A DNA stretch of 6,409 nt from an uncultured Mycoplasmatota bacterium (GTDB lineage Bacteria; Bacillota_I; Bacilli_A; RF39; UBA660), in the NCBI GenBank assembly GCA_900552975.1, contig UWSL01000085.1:1-6409 (forward strand). Direction: 5' to 3'. The translations under genes were made by a program, and so were the position numbers. Below the pieces are notes generated by a model. The model saw only the letters and a list, made by a program, of their open reading frames with translations. It ran no database searches and was not told the origin of the DNA. Shown piece by piece: positions 1 to 6,259 of the stretch. Position 1 is the first letter of the stretch. The number at the start of each line of letters is the position of its first letter.

Positions 1-2
1 AA

Positions 3-611
3 GTAAGAAAACAAAATTTATCAGTTGATGATATTTTAGTTAAAAGAGATATGGACTTTATCAACTCTATCAAACTACCAATTCTATATAATGCTTTTGT
101 TGATAGTTGGGATGGTTTAGACCGTGAAGAAAAAGCTGAAATAGTTATGAAATATATTGGTGATATTGAACTAGAATTAGTAAATAATAAATACAAAGTT
201 AAACTAACAAATTTTAGATCTACTTTCTATAAAGATTTTAAATCATTATTTGATAAAGGTTATATTGATTGGAAAAGAAAAATAGTACATTCATTTAATG
301 GCTTTTGTGTAGATGGTAAAGTTCGTTATAGTGAATATTTACCAGCTAAAGAAGTATATAGACATTTAATGAGATTAAATGAATGCTATGAAGTGAATTT
401 TTATAAAGTTTATCTTCAAAAGAAAACTGAGAAATTAAAAATGCTACCACTTCATAAAGGAGATGTCGTTGTAAGAATATTCCCTACTGAAGAAGATGAT
501 GATTCAAAAGAAATATTAGGTATGGGAATGTTTGTTACAAAAGACTCTCCTAACGATATTAAGGTAGACATTCCAGACTTGTTTGAATGTATACCTGATA
601 TCGAAGATTAA
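3..611 (+). CDS. Large serine recombinase, C-terminal part (5' end outside window)
   Basis: The reading frame is open from the left edge (first full codon at 3) to TAA at 609-611, giving 202 residues. The ATG at 51 is probably internal, because the upstream codons read on naturally and no SD precedes it. The segment with WDGLDREEKAEIVMKYI, followed about 20 residues later by NFRSTFYKDF and GYIDWK, and later by RYSEYLPAKEV, matches my recollection of the C-terminal region of large serine recombinases (resolvase/recombinase/zinc-ribbon families) in low-GC Bacillota mobile elements. The catalytic serine domain would lie upstream of the window. By family, the enzyme catalyses site-specific integration and excision of DNA through a covalent phosphoserine intermediate. 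The relaxase gene downstream fits an integrative and mobilizable element. The assignment rests on C-terminal resemblance only, since no catalytic motif is visible here. Confidence 0.75.
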   Translation, partial: VRKQNLSVDDILVKRDMDFINSIKLPILYNAFVDSWDGLDREEKAEIVMKYIGDIELELVNNKYKVKLTNFRSTFYKDFKSLFDKGYIDWKRKIVHSFNGFCVDGKVRYSEYLPAKEVYRHLMRLNECYEVNFYKVYLQKKTEKLKMLPLHKGDVVVRIFPTEEDDDSKEILGMGMFVTKDSPNDIKVDIPDLFECIPDIED

Positions 612-620
612 TTTATAAAC

Positions 621-769
621 GTGGCACGTTTTGTTTACGATAGTAAATGAAAGTGGCGATAGTGTTAAATTAATACGGTTTCTAAGGTGGTAAACCTTAG
701 CTTCCATATCTTGTCTTTGACAAGATATATAAGAAGTTATGAATAATGACAAAGCCACTTTCGTGCCAT
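621..769. other. Multi-hairpin inverted-repeat region before the relaxase gene; candidate oriT or structured RNA
   Basis: This gene-free stretch lies between the recombinase stop (611) and the relaxase start (804). It holds several perfect inverted repeats arranged as a branched structure. An outer stem pairs TGGCACG (622-628) with CGTGCCA (762-768). A second long-range stem pairs GAAAGTGGC (649-657) with GCCACTTTC (754-762). Between their left arms is a small hairpin, TTTAC/GTAAA (634-638/643-647), with a 4-nt loop. Inside are CTAAGG/CCTTAG (682-687/695-700) and a 10-bp hairpin ATATCTTGTC/GACAAGATAT (706-715/719-728) with a 3-nt loop, extendable through CTTC/GAAG (701-704/733-736). MobV-family origins of transfer normally lie just upstream of the relaxase gene and contain inverted repeats, so oriT is the leading inference. 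A structured untranslated leader of the relaxase mRNA is the alternative. I recognise no described RNA family here. Confidence 0.55.
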
Positions 770-788
770 TTTCAATATTCATAATTTA

Positions 789-796
789 AGGAGGTG
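789..796 (+). promoter_or_regulatory. Shine-Dalgarno site of the relaxase gene
   Basis: AGGAGGTG ends 7 nt before the ATG at 804. It is a near-full match to the 16S rRNA 3' end. It fixes the start codon and predicts efficient translation initiation. Confidence 0.85.
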
Positions 797-803
797 TAAA
801 AGT

Positions 804-2129
804 ATGAAATTATCTTATTCACTACATTTAGGTAATGATAAAAACAAATCTATTAAAGCAAGACAAGAAGCAAAGAATACTCCATCAGGCACTACTTCAA
901 AGAATAATAATGCTATCCAAAATGTTAAGCGACTTGGAAAAGTTAATCATCACAATTTAAGACAATATGATAACAACCAAGAACTAATTAAAACTATAAA
1001 AGGTTCAAATGATATTGTTAAAGATGTTAAAGAATTGTATTTAGATTTATTTGAAGAAGCAAGATTAGAATATAATAATAAACAAACTAGAGATGATAGA
1101 AAAATAGATAACTATTTTAATAAGATTGCTAATGATACAAAACATGATCTTGCTTGTGAGATAGTTATTGAACTTGGAAATATGGAATATTGGGATGAGA
1201 AAAGTTTAGAATATAAATATCAAATGACACAAGTTTTTGAGCAACAAATTGAAGATTTAAAAGTAATAGTTCCAGACTTTTATGTAGCAAATGCTACCAT
1301 ACATTTTGATGAGTACTCTCCACACTTACATATAGTTGGTGTTCCAGTAAAAGAAAATTGTAAAACAGGTTTATCAAGACAAGTTGGAAAAACTTCAATA
1401 TTCACAAAAGAATCACTAGTAATTATTCAAGATAAAATGAGAGAAAGATGTATTAATGAATTTAATATTGCTTATGGTATGGATTCCAAATTAAAAGAAA
1501 AACAAAAAGGTAAAAATAGAGATATAACTTCATATGAAAGAAAACTTTTTAATGAAAGAGTTAAAGGACTTAAACAAGAAATATCTAATCTTGAAAATGA
1601 AGTATCTGATTTAGAAGATAACAAACAAAATATTAATAATCAAATAACTAAACTTAATAAAGATAAAAATGATATAACTGATGAAATTGATAAAAAGAAA
1701 AAAATTAATAATAAAATTATTATTAAATCTAAAAATCAACTTTGGGATGAAAACGAAAAATTAAAGGAAGAAAATGAAGATTTAAAAAGATTAAATTATC
1801 AGTATGAGCATAGATACAACGATTTAAAGGAAAAAACTGATTATCTTATTAATCACTTAAATAAAGTCTTTCAAAAATTACCAGAATTTATTAAAACAAT
1901 AGTTGACCACTTATTTAATCATAGTGGTTTAGGTTTAAAATATTTTAAGCAACAATATGATCCAGAAGTTAAAAGAAAAGAACAAAGTATATTTAAAGGA
2001 TTTAATTTATTTAATAAGAAAGAAATTGAAACAGCAATTAACCATATTAACTGTGAAATGGAAGAATCGGCTGAAGATTTTTATACTGATAAAAAAGATA
2101 AAGAAAAAGACGATGGCTTATCATTGTAA
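804..2129 (+). CDS. MobV/Pre-family plasmid mobilization relaxase
   Basis: The 441-residue protein reads as a Mob/Pre (MobV) relaxase, which nicks oriT on one strand, stays covalently attached to the 5' end and pilots the strand during conjugative mobilization. The decisive motif is HFDEYSPHLH at residues 167-176, the metal-binding HxDExxPHxH signature of the family. An HNLR stretch at 50-53 resembles the HNxR motif that carries the proposed catalytic histidine of pMV158 MobM. The relaxase domain covers roughly residues 1-225. Residues about 245-355 are rich in K, E, N and regularly spaced leucines and isoleucines and should form a long coiled coil, probably for dimerisation. The tail is highly charged. 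The ATG at 804 is fixed by a strong SD. No type IV secretion genes are visible, so transfer would rely on a helper element. The stop codon lies inside the downstream terminator hairpin. Confidence 0.93.
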   Translation: MKLSYSLHLGNDKNKSIKARQEAKNTPSGTTSKNNNAIQNVKRLGKVNHHNLRQYDNNQELIKTIKGSNDIVKDVKELYLDLFEEARLEYNNKQTRDDRKIDNYFNKIANDTKHDLACEIVIELGNMEYWDEKSLEYKYQMTQVFEQQIEDLKVIVPDFYVANATIHFDEYSPHLHIVGVPVKENCKTGLSRQVGKTSIFTKESLVIIQDKMRERCINEFNIAYGMDSKLKEKQKGKNRDITSYERKLFNERVKGLKQEISNLENEVSDLEDNKQNINNQITKLNKDKNDITDEIDKKKKINNKIIIKSKNQLWDENEKLKEENEDLKRLNYQYEHRYNDLKEKTDYLINHLNKVFQKLPEFIKTIVDHLFNHSGLGLKYFKQQYDPEVKRKEQSIFKGFNLFNKKEIETAINHINCEMEESAEDFYTDKKDKEKDDGLSL

Positions 2130-2150
2130 GCTATCGTCTTTTATTTTTTT
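2106..2150. terminator. Intrinsic terminator, probably acting from both sides
   Basis: A 15-bp stem (2106-2120 with 2127-2141, one G·U pair) encloses the 6-nt loop TCATTG. On the + strand it is followed by a T-rich run (2142-2150). Read on the - strand, the same hairpin is followed by another T-rich stretch (complement of about 2089-2105). It should therefore end the relaxase transcript and also the opposing transcript of the large unknown gene and its micro-ORF. The relaxase stop TAA (2127-2129) forms the first bases of the 3' arm. Confidence 0.85.
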
Positions 2151-2215
2151 AATATTGAAATAATTTTTAAGCACAACTCATATAATTTTTTTTTATCATT
2201 TTCTTTTTTAGACAT
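2141..2215 (-). CDS. Putative 24-residue micro-ORF, translationally coupled
   Basis: An ATG at 2215-2213 opens a 24-codon frame ending in TAA at 2143-2141. It overlaps the last 8 nt of the upstream large gene. It has its own SD, AGAGGTGG (2228-2221), 5 nt before the ATG and supplied by the codons for the Arg-Gly-Gly near that gene's C-terminus. The peptide starts MSKKENDKKK, a lysine-rich head, and continues LYELCLKIISILKK, a short amphipathic or hydrophobic segment with one cysteine. The overlap plus SD is a typical layout for translational coupling. The stop codon abuts the terminator hairpin. I do not recognise the peptide. Chance in AT-rich DNA is possible, as the AAA/TTA codons are what random sequence would give here. 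Confidence 0.4.
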   Translation of the reverse strand: MSKKENDKKKLYELCLKIISILKK

Positions 2216-4154
2216 TTAAACCACCTCTTTTAGATAATTCATTTGGTTGAATAGGCATATCTTTTGTTGTATTATCATAAAAACAACCAGCCATCTTTTC
2301 ATGTTCATTTTTTACAAATTCATAAAAGAATTCTTTTTGATTTTCTGGTATGATACTATCAATTTCATTAAGTATCTCTTGAAAATACTGATTAGAAAAG
2401 TATTTTTCACGAATATATTTATGTTGTGGTCCTCTACAACCATTTCTATTATTATTAAATTTTATAATTATATTTTTTAGTAATCCCATATCATGAGAAA
2501 CATTATAGTCATCTAACATTTTTCTAATTAAATTGTTTTCATTTCGTGCAATTCTTTCTCTATTTATTACTAATATTGGAAGATTTCCAAATTCTTTTGC
2601 GGCTTTGATAGTATTATTTCTATATTCTTCAAATTGTTTTTGCTCTTCTACACTAAGTTGTGAAATATCTTCGCATTCTTGATCCAGAATAATAAAATCT
2701 GGATTTTTTTTGAAATGTGGGTTTCGTGGATCAGTGTTTTTTCTTTCAAAGTCTAATTCGTTATGCCATTCTCTTGTACTATCTATGAATTTACTAGGTA
2801 GGCTTAATTTAGAATATATTTTTGCACCCATATTTCTACTATCTGGGGTACTATTAATATCTTTATTGCCACCACCTAAAAACATTGTTTCATCAAAATC
2901 ATAAAAACCTAATTTTATATGTAGTTTTCCATCTTGCTCTGCAAATGCTAAATTATCATTTCTTATTAAACTTACAGCGTTTATATGACTCCTATACCTA
3001 TCATTATTCCATTCTTCGTAATAATTTACTTGTCCATTTCCATCTTCTGAGAAAGCACCTAAAGTTTTTACAATTGAATAAAATTGATCTCCTGAATCGT
3101 AAACATTAATACCATCTATAGTTGTTAATATATTTGATTCATTAAATTTAGGATTGCATTTATTAAATTCATTAGCATAAAGTAATAAAAGATTTTCTTC
3201 AATCAAACTATTATTAAATAAATTAATTTTAAATTCAGTACCATTTATTAAAGTTGTTGCAACTTCCTTTAATTTATCAATATCTTCATAACCTAATATC
3301 ATTTTTATAGTTGTGAGTTCTATTACACCTTCATTTAATGCTAATTCAGGTGATAAGCCTTCTACATCAAAAGCTTTAACGAAAAATTTAGCATCTGATA
3401 AACCCATTCCAAATAAAGCATATAGTAAGTCATCTTTTAAATCACTTATGTCATTATTAGTATTTATATCTTTAGATAGCATTCCTTTTATTTTACCAGT
3501 AAAATCTTCAAGTTCTTCAACATTTTTTGGAAAAATTCCAGTTTTGATTATAAATCCAATATTTCCGATTATTTCATCATTTAAAGTATACTGATTTTCA
3601 AACTCTTTAATTAAATTAAATAAAGAACTAATTTTTTCTAAAAATTTCTCATTATTTCTACCTGGAATAGATGATCTACCCAAACGATCTATAATGGTAC
3701 CAATTAATCTATGTGAATTTATACCATAACTTGATGATAAATCAACTATTTTTTTTATTATGTATAATTCATAATCATCAAGACTTAATAATCTATCTTG
3801 AATAATTGTATCTAACGCTAATTCGTTTTCGTATGGTTCTAAAAAAGCATACTTTTCTTGTAAAATATAAGGATTTAAAGTTAGCAATAATTCATTATTT
3901 GTTTTTAACATACTTTTTATTTTTTGTTTTTGATAATCGTTTAAATTCGCAGTTTTATATAATTCTTGTATAGCAACAGTATCTTTACTAAGTGTAGCAA
4001 TACTAAATTTATCACACATTTCATCACATAACTCGATATAAGGCATTGTATTTTCCCATATAGCACTAAAAACACCAGCAAAAAATTCTTCATGATTACT
4101 ACAATTCTTACACATTTCACGCCATGCTGTACAAGCTTGTTCTTTAGTTCTCAT
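2208..4154 (-). CDS. Large uncharacterised protein (about 648 aa)
   Basis: I do not recognise a named family. I chose the ATG at 4154 because it follows an AAAGG site by 10 nt and a promoter lies just upstream. An in-frame TTG at 4172 would sit at the expected transcription start. Residues 1-50 carry five cysteines (C8, C15, C18, C43, C47), including a CxxC. Residues about 50-345 look mostly helical, with leucine/isoleucine-rich charged stretches. Residues about 345-540 look like an alpha/beta domain: VYDSGDQFYSIVKTLGAFSE (351-370), a glycine-rich LGGGN (426-430), REWHNELDFERK (461-472), NPDFIILDQE (484-493) and AAKEFGNLPILVINRER (518-534). The PDFIIL...AAKxF...PILVI pattern resembles a strand-helix-strand unit of a Rossmann-like fold. 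My unverified impression is that similar segments recur in uncharacterised proteins of uncultured gut Bacilli. There are no signal peptide or membrane segments, so it is probably cytoplasmic. It is likely cargo beside the mobility genes. Confidence 0.85.
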   Translation of the reverse strand: MRTKEQACTAWREMCKNCSNHEEFFAGVFSAIWENTMPYIELCDEMCDKFSIATLSKDTVAIQELYKTANLNDYQKQKIKSMLKTNNELLLTLNPYILQEKYAFLEPYENELALDTIIQDRLLSLDDYELYIIKKIVDLSSSYGINSHRLIGTIIDRLGRSSIPGRNNEKFLEKISSLFNLIKEFENQYTLNDEIIGNIGFIIKTGIFPKNVEELEDFTGKIKGMLSKDINTNNDISDLKDDLLYALFGMGLSDAKFFVKAFDVEGLSPELALNEGVIELTTIKMILGYEDIDKLKEVATTLINGTEFKINLFNNSLIEENLLLLYANEFNKCNPKFNESNILTTIDGINVYDSGDQFYSIVKTLGAFSEDGNGQVNYYEEWNNDRYRSHINAVSLIRNDNLAFAEQDGKLHIKLGFYDFDETMFLGGGNKDINSTPDSRNMGAKIYSKLSLPSKFIDSTREWHNELDFERKNTDPRNPHFKKNPDFIILDQECEDISQLSVEEQKQFEEYRNNTIKAAKEFGNLPILVINRERIARNENNLIRKMLDDYNVSHDMGLLKNIIIKFNNNRNGCRGPQHKYIREKYFSNQYFQEILNEIDSIIPENQKEFFYEFVKNEHEKMAGCFYDNTTKDMPIQPNELSKRGGLNV

Positions 4155-4161
4155 TATTTCA

Positions 4162-4170
4162 CTACCTTTC
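4162..4170 (-). promoter_or_regulatory. Ribosome binding site deciding the start of the large unknown gene
   Basis: On the - strand GAAAGGTAG lies here. Its AAAGG core ends 10 nt before the ATG at 4154. This supports 4154 rather than the upstream in-frame TTG at 4172, which has no SD. The spacing is slightly long. Confidence 0.55.
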
Positions 4171-4178
4171 AAACATAA

Positions 4179-4187
4179 ATTATATCA
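4179..4187 (-). promoter_or_regulatory. Extended -10 promoter of the large unknown gene
   Basis: On the - strand this reads TGATATAAT, a perfect TATAAT hexamer with the TGn extension one base upstream. The predicted transcription start is near 4172, leaving a leader of about 18 nt before the ATG at 4154. No good -35 box lies at standard spacing, as usual for extended -10 promoters. Confidence 0.6.
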
Positions 4188-4252
4188 TTATTTTTATCAA
4201 TTTTATTAAATCCCTTTAAAATTTTACGAAAATATGGTAATCTCGTTATAGA

Positions 4253-4320
4253 AGTTAGTTGTATTAACTTATATAGTGATAGTTTCAAATTATCTTATCT
4301 ATCGCACCATTTGAAAAAAT
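4253..4320. other. Intergenic stretch with competing inverted repeats
   Basis: This forms part of the gap of about 250 bp between the two leftward genes. GTGATAG (4276-4282) can pair with CTATCGCAC (4299-4307, one bulged base). The adjacent TTTCAAAT (4283-4290) can pair with ATTTGAAA (4309-4316). The arms alternate A-B-A'-B', the order of a pseudoknot, but the linkers (0, 8 and 1 nt) are so short that mutually exclusive hairpins are more likely. AGTTAGTT (4253-4260) could also pair with AACTAACT (4324-4331), the left arm of the neighbouring terminator. Possible roles are an operator behind the promoter at 4179-4187, or a 3' UTR or small RNA. No product is identified. Confidence 0.35.
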
Positions 4321-4321
4321 T

Positions 4322-4349
4322 AAAACTAACTAGAGATAGTTAGTTTTTT
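4322..4349. terminator. Intrinsic terminator downstream of the lipoprotein gene
   Basis: AAAACTAACTA (4322-4332) and TAGTTAGTTTT (4337-4347) form an 11-bp stem with a GAGA loop. T-rich tails follow in both directions (to 4349 on +; TTAATTTTTT on -). It lies about 55 nt beyond the lipoprotein stop codon and should end that leftward transcript before the next leftward promoter. No + strand gene ends near it. Confidence 0.7.
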
Positions 4350-4402
4350 GAATAGTAAATTCGTTTTAAAATATAAAAAATAGTTTAGGTTTTAAGTTAA
4401 TG

Positions 4403-4891
4403 TTAATTTGTTTTTTGTTTGAAGGTGTAATATACGCCCTTAAACAAGTTATTATGTTTAGTTGCAAAATAACTTTCTTTCAAATCTAAATCATATTTAT
4501 TATTTTTGGCATATTTTCCATCAAACAAATAAAATGTTTCCATTTTTTTAGCATCATCATCACTAATGTAAGTGATTTCTTCATCAGTTGATTGGGCTTC
4601 ATAAATACGTAGTACATAATCGCCATCACAGTTATTTTGACCTTTACAAGATGAGTATTGAATTGCTAATAAGTTATCTTGTGAATCTTGATAAATGTAA
4701 TAAGTATTAGTACTTATTAGGTAACTAAAAGTTTTTTCAGTAATTGCTTCAGCATAATCTAAGTCTTTATCAATTATTTTTTCTTTTTTTAGACTAGTAA
4801 AAATGACATTAGCATCATCTTCACTAGCTTCACATCCTGTTAGACCAATTAAAGCAATTATTCCTAGGACACAAATTAAAATTTTTCGCAT
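4403..4891 (-). CDS. Small secreted lipoprotein of unknown function
   Basis: The 162-residue product starts at the ATG at 4891, preceded by GGAAGGTG with 5 nt spacing. An upstream in-frame ATG at 4960 would add 23 residues but has no comparable SD and would bury the signal peptide. Residues 1-19 form a lipoprotein signal: MRK, a hydrophobic core, then LTGC with the lipobox cysteine at position 20. After cleavage and lipidation, the protein should be tethered to the outer face of the membrane. The mature part (21-162) is acidic and lysine/tyrosine-rich. It has a cysteine pair C82/C88 in SCKGQNNC, which could form a disulfide or bind a metal. A conserved enzymatic motif is not apparent. It diverges from the peptidase-like/GNAT operon across a gap of about 160 bp, with no clear sign of a shared function. 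Confidence 0.88.
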   Translation of the reverse strand: MRKILICVLGIIALIGLTGCEASEDDANVIFTSLKKEKIIDKDLDYAEAITEKTFSYLISTNTYYIYQDSQDNLLAIQYSSCKGQNNCDGDYVLRIYEAQSTDEEITYISDDDAKKMETFYLFDGKYAKNNKYDLDLKESYFATKHNNLFKGVYYTFKQKTN

Positions 4892-5006
4892 AAAGACACC
4901 TTCCTCTTTTTTTTTATAATATTTAATTATGTTAATTATTTTGTTTAAAATTATTCCCACTATCCTGTGACTATTTTAACATATCTATAATTTCATTGGA
5001 AGAAAT

Positions 5007-5036
5007 TTGTAAAGATAGTAAAATTTATATTATAAT
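5007..5036 (+). promoter_or_regulatory. Sigma-70/SigA-type promoter of the peptidase-like/GNAT operon
   Basis: TTGTAA (-35 box, 5007-5012) and a perfect TATAAT (-10 box, 5031-5036) are separated by 18 nt. The predicted transcription start near 5043 lies past the TTG at 4996 and the ATG at 5041. It thus points to the ATG at 5053 or 5056 as the true start, with a very short leader. Confidence 0.65.
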
Positions 5037-5055
5037 TAGAATGTGTGGTGATATG

Positions 5056-6006
5056 ATGGAAAACATTGTTAAAATAATGCAAGAAATGGATAAGATATCT
5101 TATGGTACAGTAAATAAAGATGGAATTAACATTTTTGATATTGTTGATGGAGAGGATCAGTTTGGTAAAATTTATCATTTGTTAAGTCCTCAGGAACTTT
5201 TAGAAAAAAAGATTGGAGTTTGTTGGGATCAAGTTGAATTAGAAAGAAAATTTTTTGATGAAGAGAAAATCTCAAATGAAACCTATTTTATTTATATTGA
5301 CGACAGAAAATTTTTGCCTTCGCATACTTTTCTTGTTTTTTATAATAATAGTAAAGTTTATTGGTTTGAACATTCATGGGGATATGAAAAGGGAATTCAT
5401 GAGTATAATGATTTAAATGAATTATTAAAAGATGTAAGGCAAAAGTTTGTTTTAAGTAGGAAAGATGAAATAGAACAAAACGATGGTGTTTACTTATATA
5501 AGTATAAAAAACCTAAGTTTAATATAACTTGTGATGAATTTTATGATTATATATATACACAACAGCAAATTTATATTTATGATGTAAAACCGGCTACTTT
5601 TAATGATTTAGAACGAATAAAGCGATACAAATATCAAACAATAGTGGAATATGCAGATAGTTTAAATTTAGAGGAAAAAAATAAAATAAAAAAATATATT
5701 GATGATAATGTTAAGACATTAATTGATGAATATAAAAATATATTATATAATAAAAAAATTGTAGGAAGTTATCTAGTTAGAAAGATAGATGAAGGTTATT
5801 TATTAGATGAAATTTTTATTGAAAAAGAATATCGAAATAAAGGAATTGGAACTTCAATTATACAAAAAATAATTAGGAAGTATAATGATAGATTATATTT
5901 GTGGGTTTATAAAGCTAATCAAAAAGCTATTATTTTATATAAGAAATTAGGTTTTATAGTAATTGATGAGACAGACACTAGATTTTATATGAAAATAAAA
6001 AAATAG
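5056..6006 (+). CDS. Transglutaminase/cysteine-peptidase-like domain fused to a GNAT acetyltransferase
   Basis: The 316-residue reading starts at the ATG at 5056, preceded by GGTGAT (5047-5052). An ATG at 5053 and one at 5041 are also in frame, but the promoter at 5007-5036 makes 5041 unlikely. Residues about 1-155 resemble a transglutaminase-like or papain-fold domain: GVCWDQ with C56, SHTFLVF with H90, and FEHSW at 104-108 giving the usual Cys, His and acidic order. It might cleave, cross-link or deamidate a peptide side chain; the substrate is unknown. Residues about 177-316 are a GNAT domain. It begins VKPATFNDL, has EYRNKGIGTSII (258-269) containing the acetyl-CoA pyrophosphate-binding loop, and ends with NQKAIILYKKLGF (288-300) before the last strands. 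GNATs transfer an acetyl group from acetyl-CoA to an amine. No signal peptide or membrane segment is seen. The GNAT call is firm; the N-terminal call rests on motif order. Confidence 0.88.
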   Translation: MENIVKIMQEMDKISYGTVNKDGINIFDIVDGEDQFGKIYHLLSPQELLEKKIGVCWDQVELERKFFDEEKISNETYFIYIDDRKFLPSHTFLVFYNNSKVYWFEHSWGYEKGIHEYNDLNELLKDVRQKFVLSRKDEIEQNDGVYLYKYKKPKFNITCDEFYDYIYTQQQIYIYDVKPATFNDLERIKRYKYQTIVEYADSLNLEEKNKIKKYIDDNVKTLIDEYKNILYNKKIVGSYLVRKIDEGYLLDEIFIEKEYRNKGIGTSIIQKIIRKYNDRLYLWVYKANQKAIILYKKLGFIVIDETDTRFYMKIKK

Positions 6007-6031
6007 AAAAAAAGATAAAGTAGGTGAAAAA

Positions 6032-6250
6032 ATGGATAAGGAAAGTTTACGAGATAATTTATTTGCTAAATATTTTGAATGTAAAGATGGTATTTTAGCA
6101 ACTGATTTAGTTAATCAATTACATTTTATTCCAGAAATTTATGCTAAATTAAATGAAATGTGTATTGGAAATGTTGAAATGTTTGATAAATTTGATCGTA
6201 TGAAAGAAGTAAAAGCTATTAATTTTAATGATAAAAAGTATTTGATTTGA
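6032..6250 (+). CDS. Hypothetical 72-residue protein
   Basis: This small gene starts 25 bp after the stop of the peptidase-like/GNAT gene. TAGGTG (6021-6026) ends 5 nt before its ATG, so it is probably the second gene of that operon. It stops with TGA at 6248-6250. The protein is acidic and soluble, with no membrane segment or signal. The N-terminal SLRDNLFAKYFECKDG and the following ATDLVNQLHFIPEIYAKLNE look helical. I do not recognise a family. It ends only 18 bp from the facing gene at 6269. The next 19 bp hold an SD oriented against it, so its 3' end could be a junction and the protein might be truncated. Confidence 0.65.
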   Translation: MDKESLRDNLFAKYFECKDGILATDLVNQLHFIPEIYAKLNEMCIGNVEMFDKFDRMKEVKAINFNDKKYLI

Positions 6251-6259
6251 CACCTATTT

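Noticed and set aside
684..696. AAGGTGGTAAACC resembles the T-box antiterminator core (AGGGTGGNACC)
   Set aside because: There is no downstream terminator/antiterminator pair, no Stem I-like specifier region, and the following gene is a relaxase rather than an amino-acid-related gene.
516..782. Minus-strand open frame of 88 codons across the hairpin region
   Set aside because: It overlaps the recombinase end and the inverted-repeat region, has no SD, and its translation is low-complexity and not protein-like. The structure explains this stretch better.
1705..1726. 22-bp palindrome (10-bp arms, 2-bp spacer) inside the relaxase gene
   Set aside because: It consists only of A and T in the lysine/asparagine/isoleucine-rich coiled-coil codons. 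Such palindromes are expected by chance in this composition.
1957..2163. Plus-strand open frame overlapping the relaxase 3' end
   Set aside because: It is an out-of-frame shadow of the relaxase gene and runs through its terminator, with no SD.
2247..3594. Several plus-strand frames of 64-93 codons opposite the large minus-strand gene
   Set aside because: They lie fully antisense to a continuous 648-codon gene. Their products are phenylalanine/isoleucine-rich, as expected from reverse complements of AT-rich coding DNA.
4155..4172. TTG at 4172 as start of the large unknown gene
   Set aside because: It has no SD and coincides with the predicted transcription start; the ATG at 4154 has a ribosome binding site.
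4996..5055. TTG at 4996 or ATG at 5041 as start of the peptidase-like/GNAT gene
   Set aside because: A good -35/-10 promoter lies inside this stretch and would start transcription near 5043. The extra codons are low-complexity.
4993..5178. Minus-strand frame of 61 codons
   Set aside because: It is antisense to the start of the peptidase-like/GNAT gene and overlaps its promoter, with no SD and an unlikely composition.
6248..6250. TGA read as tryptophan (Mycoplasma code) extending the 72-residue protein
   Set aside because: Read-through gives a low-complexity Leu/Phe/Ile run antisense to a protein-like frame. The other genes use TGG for Trp and contain no in-frame TGA.
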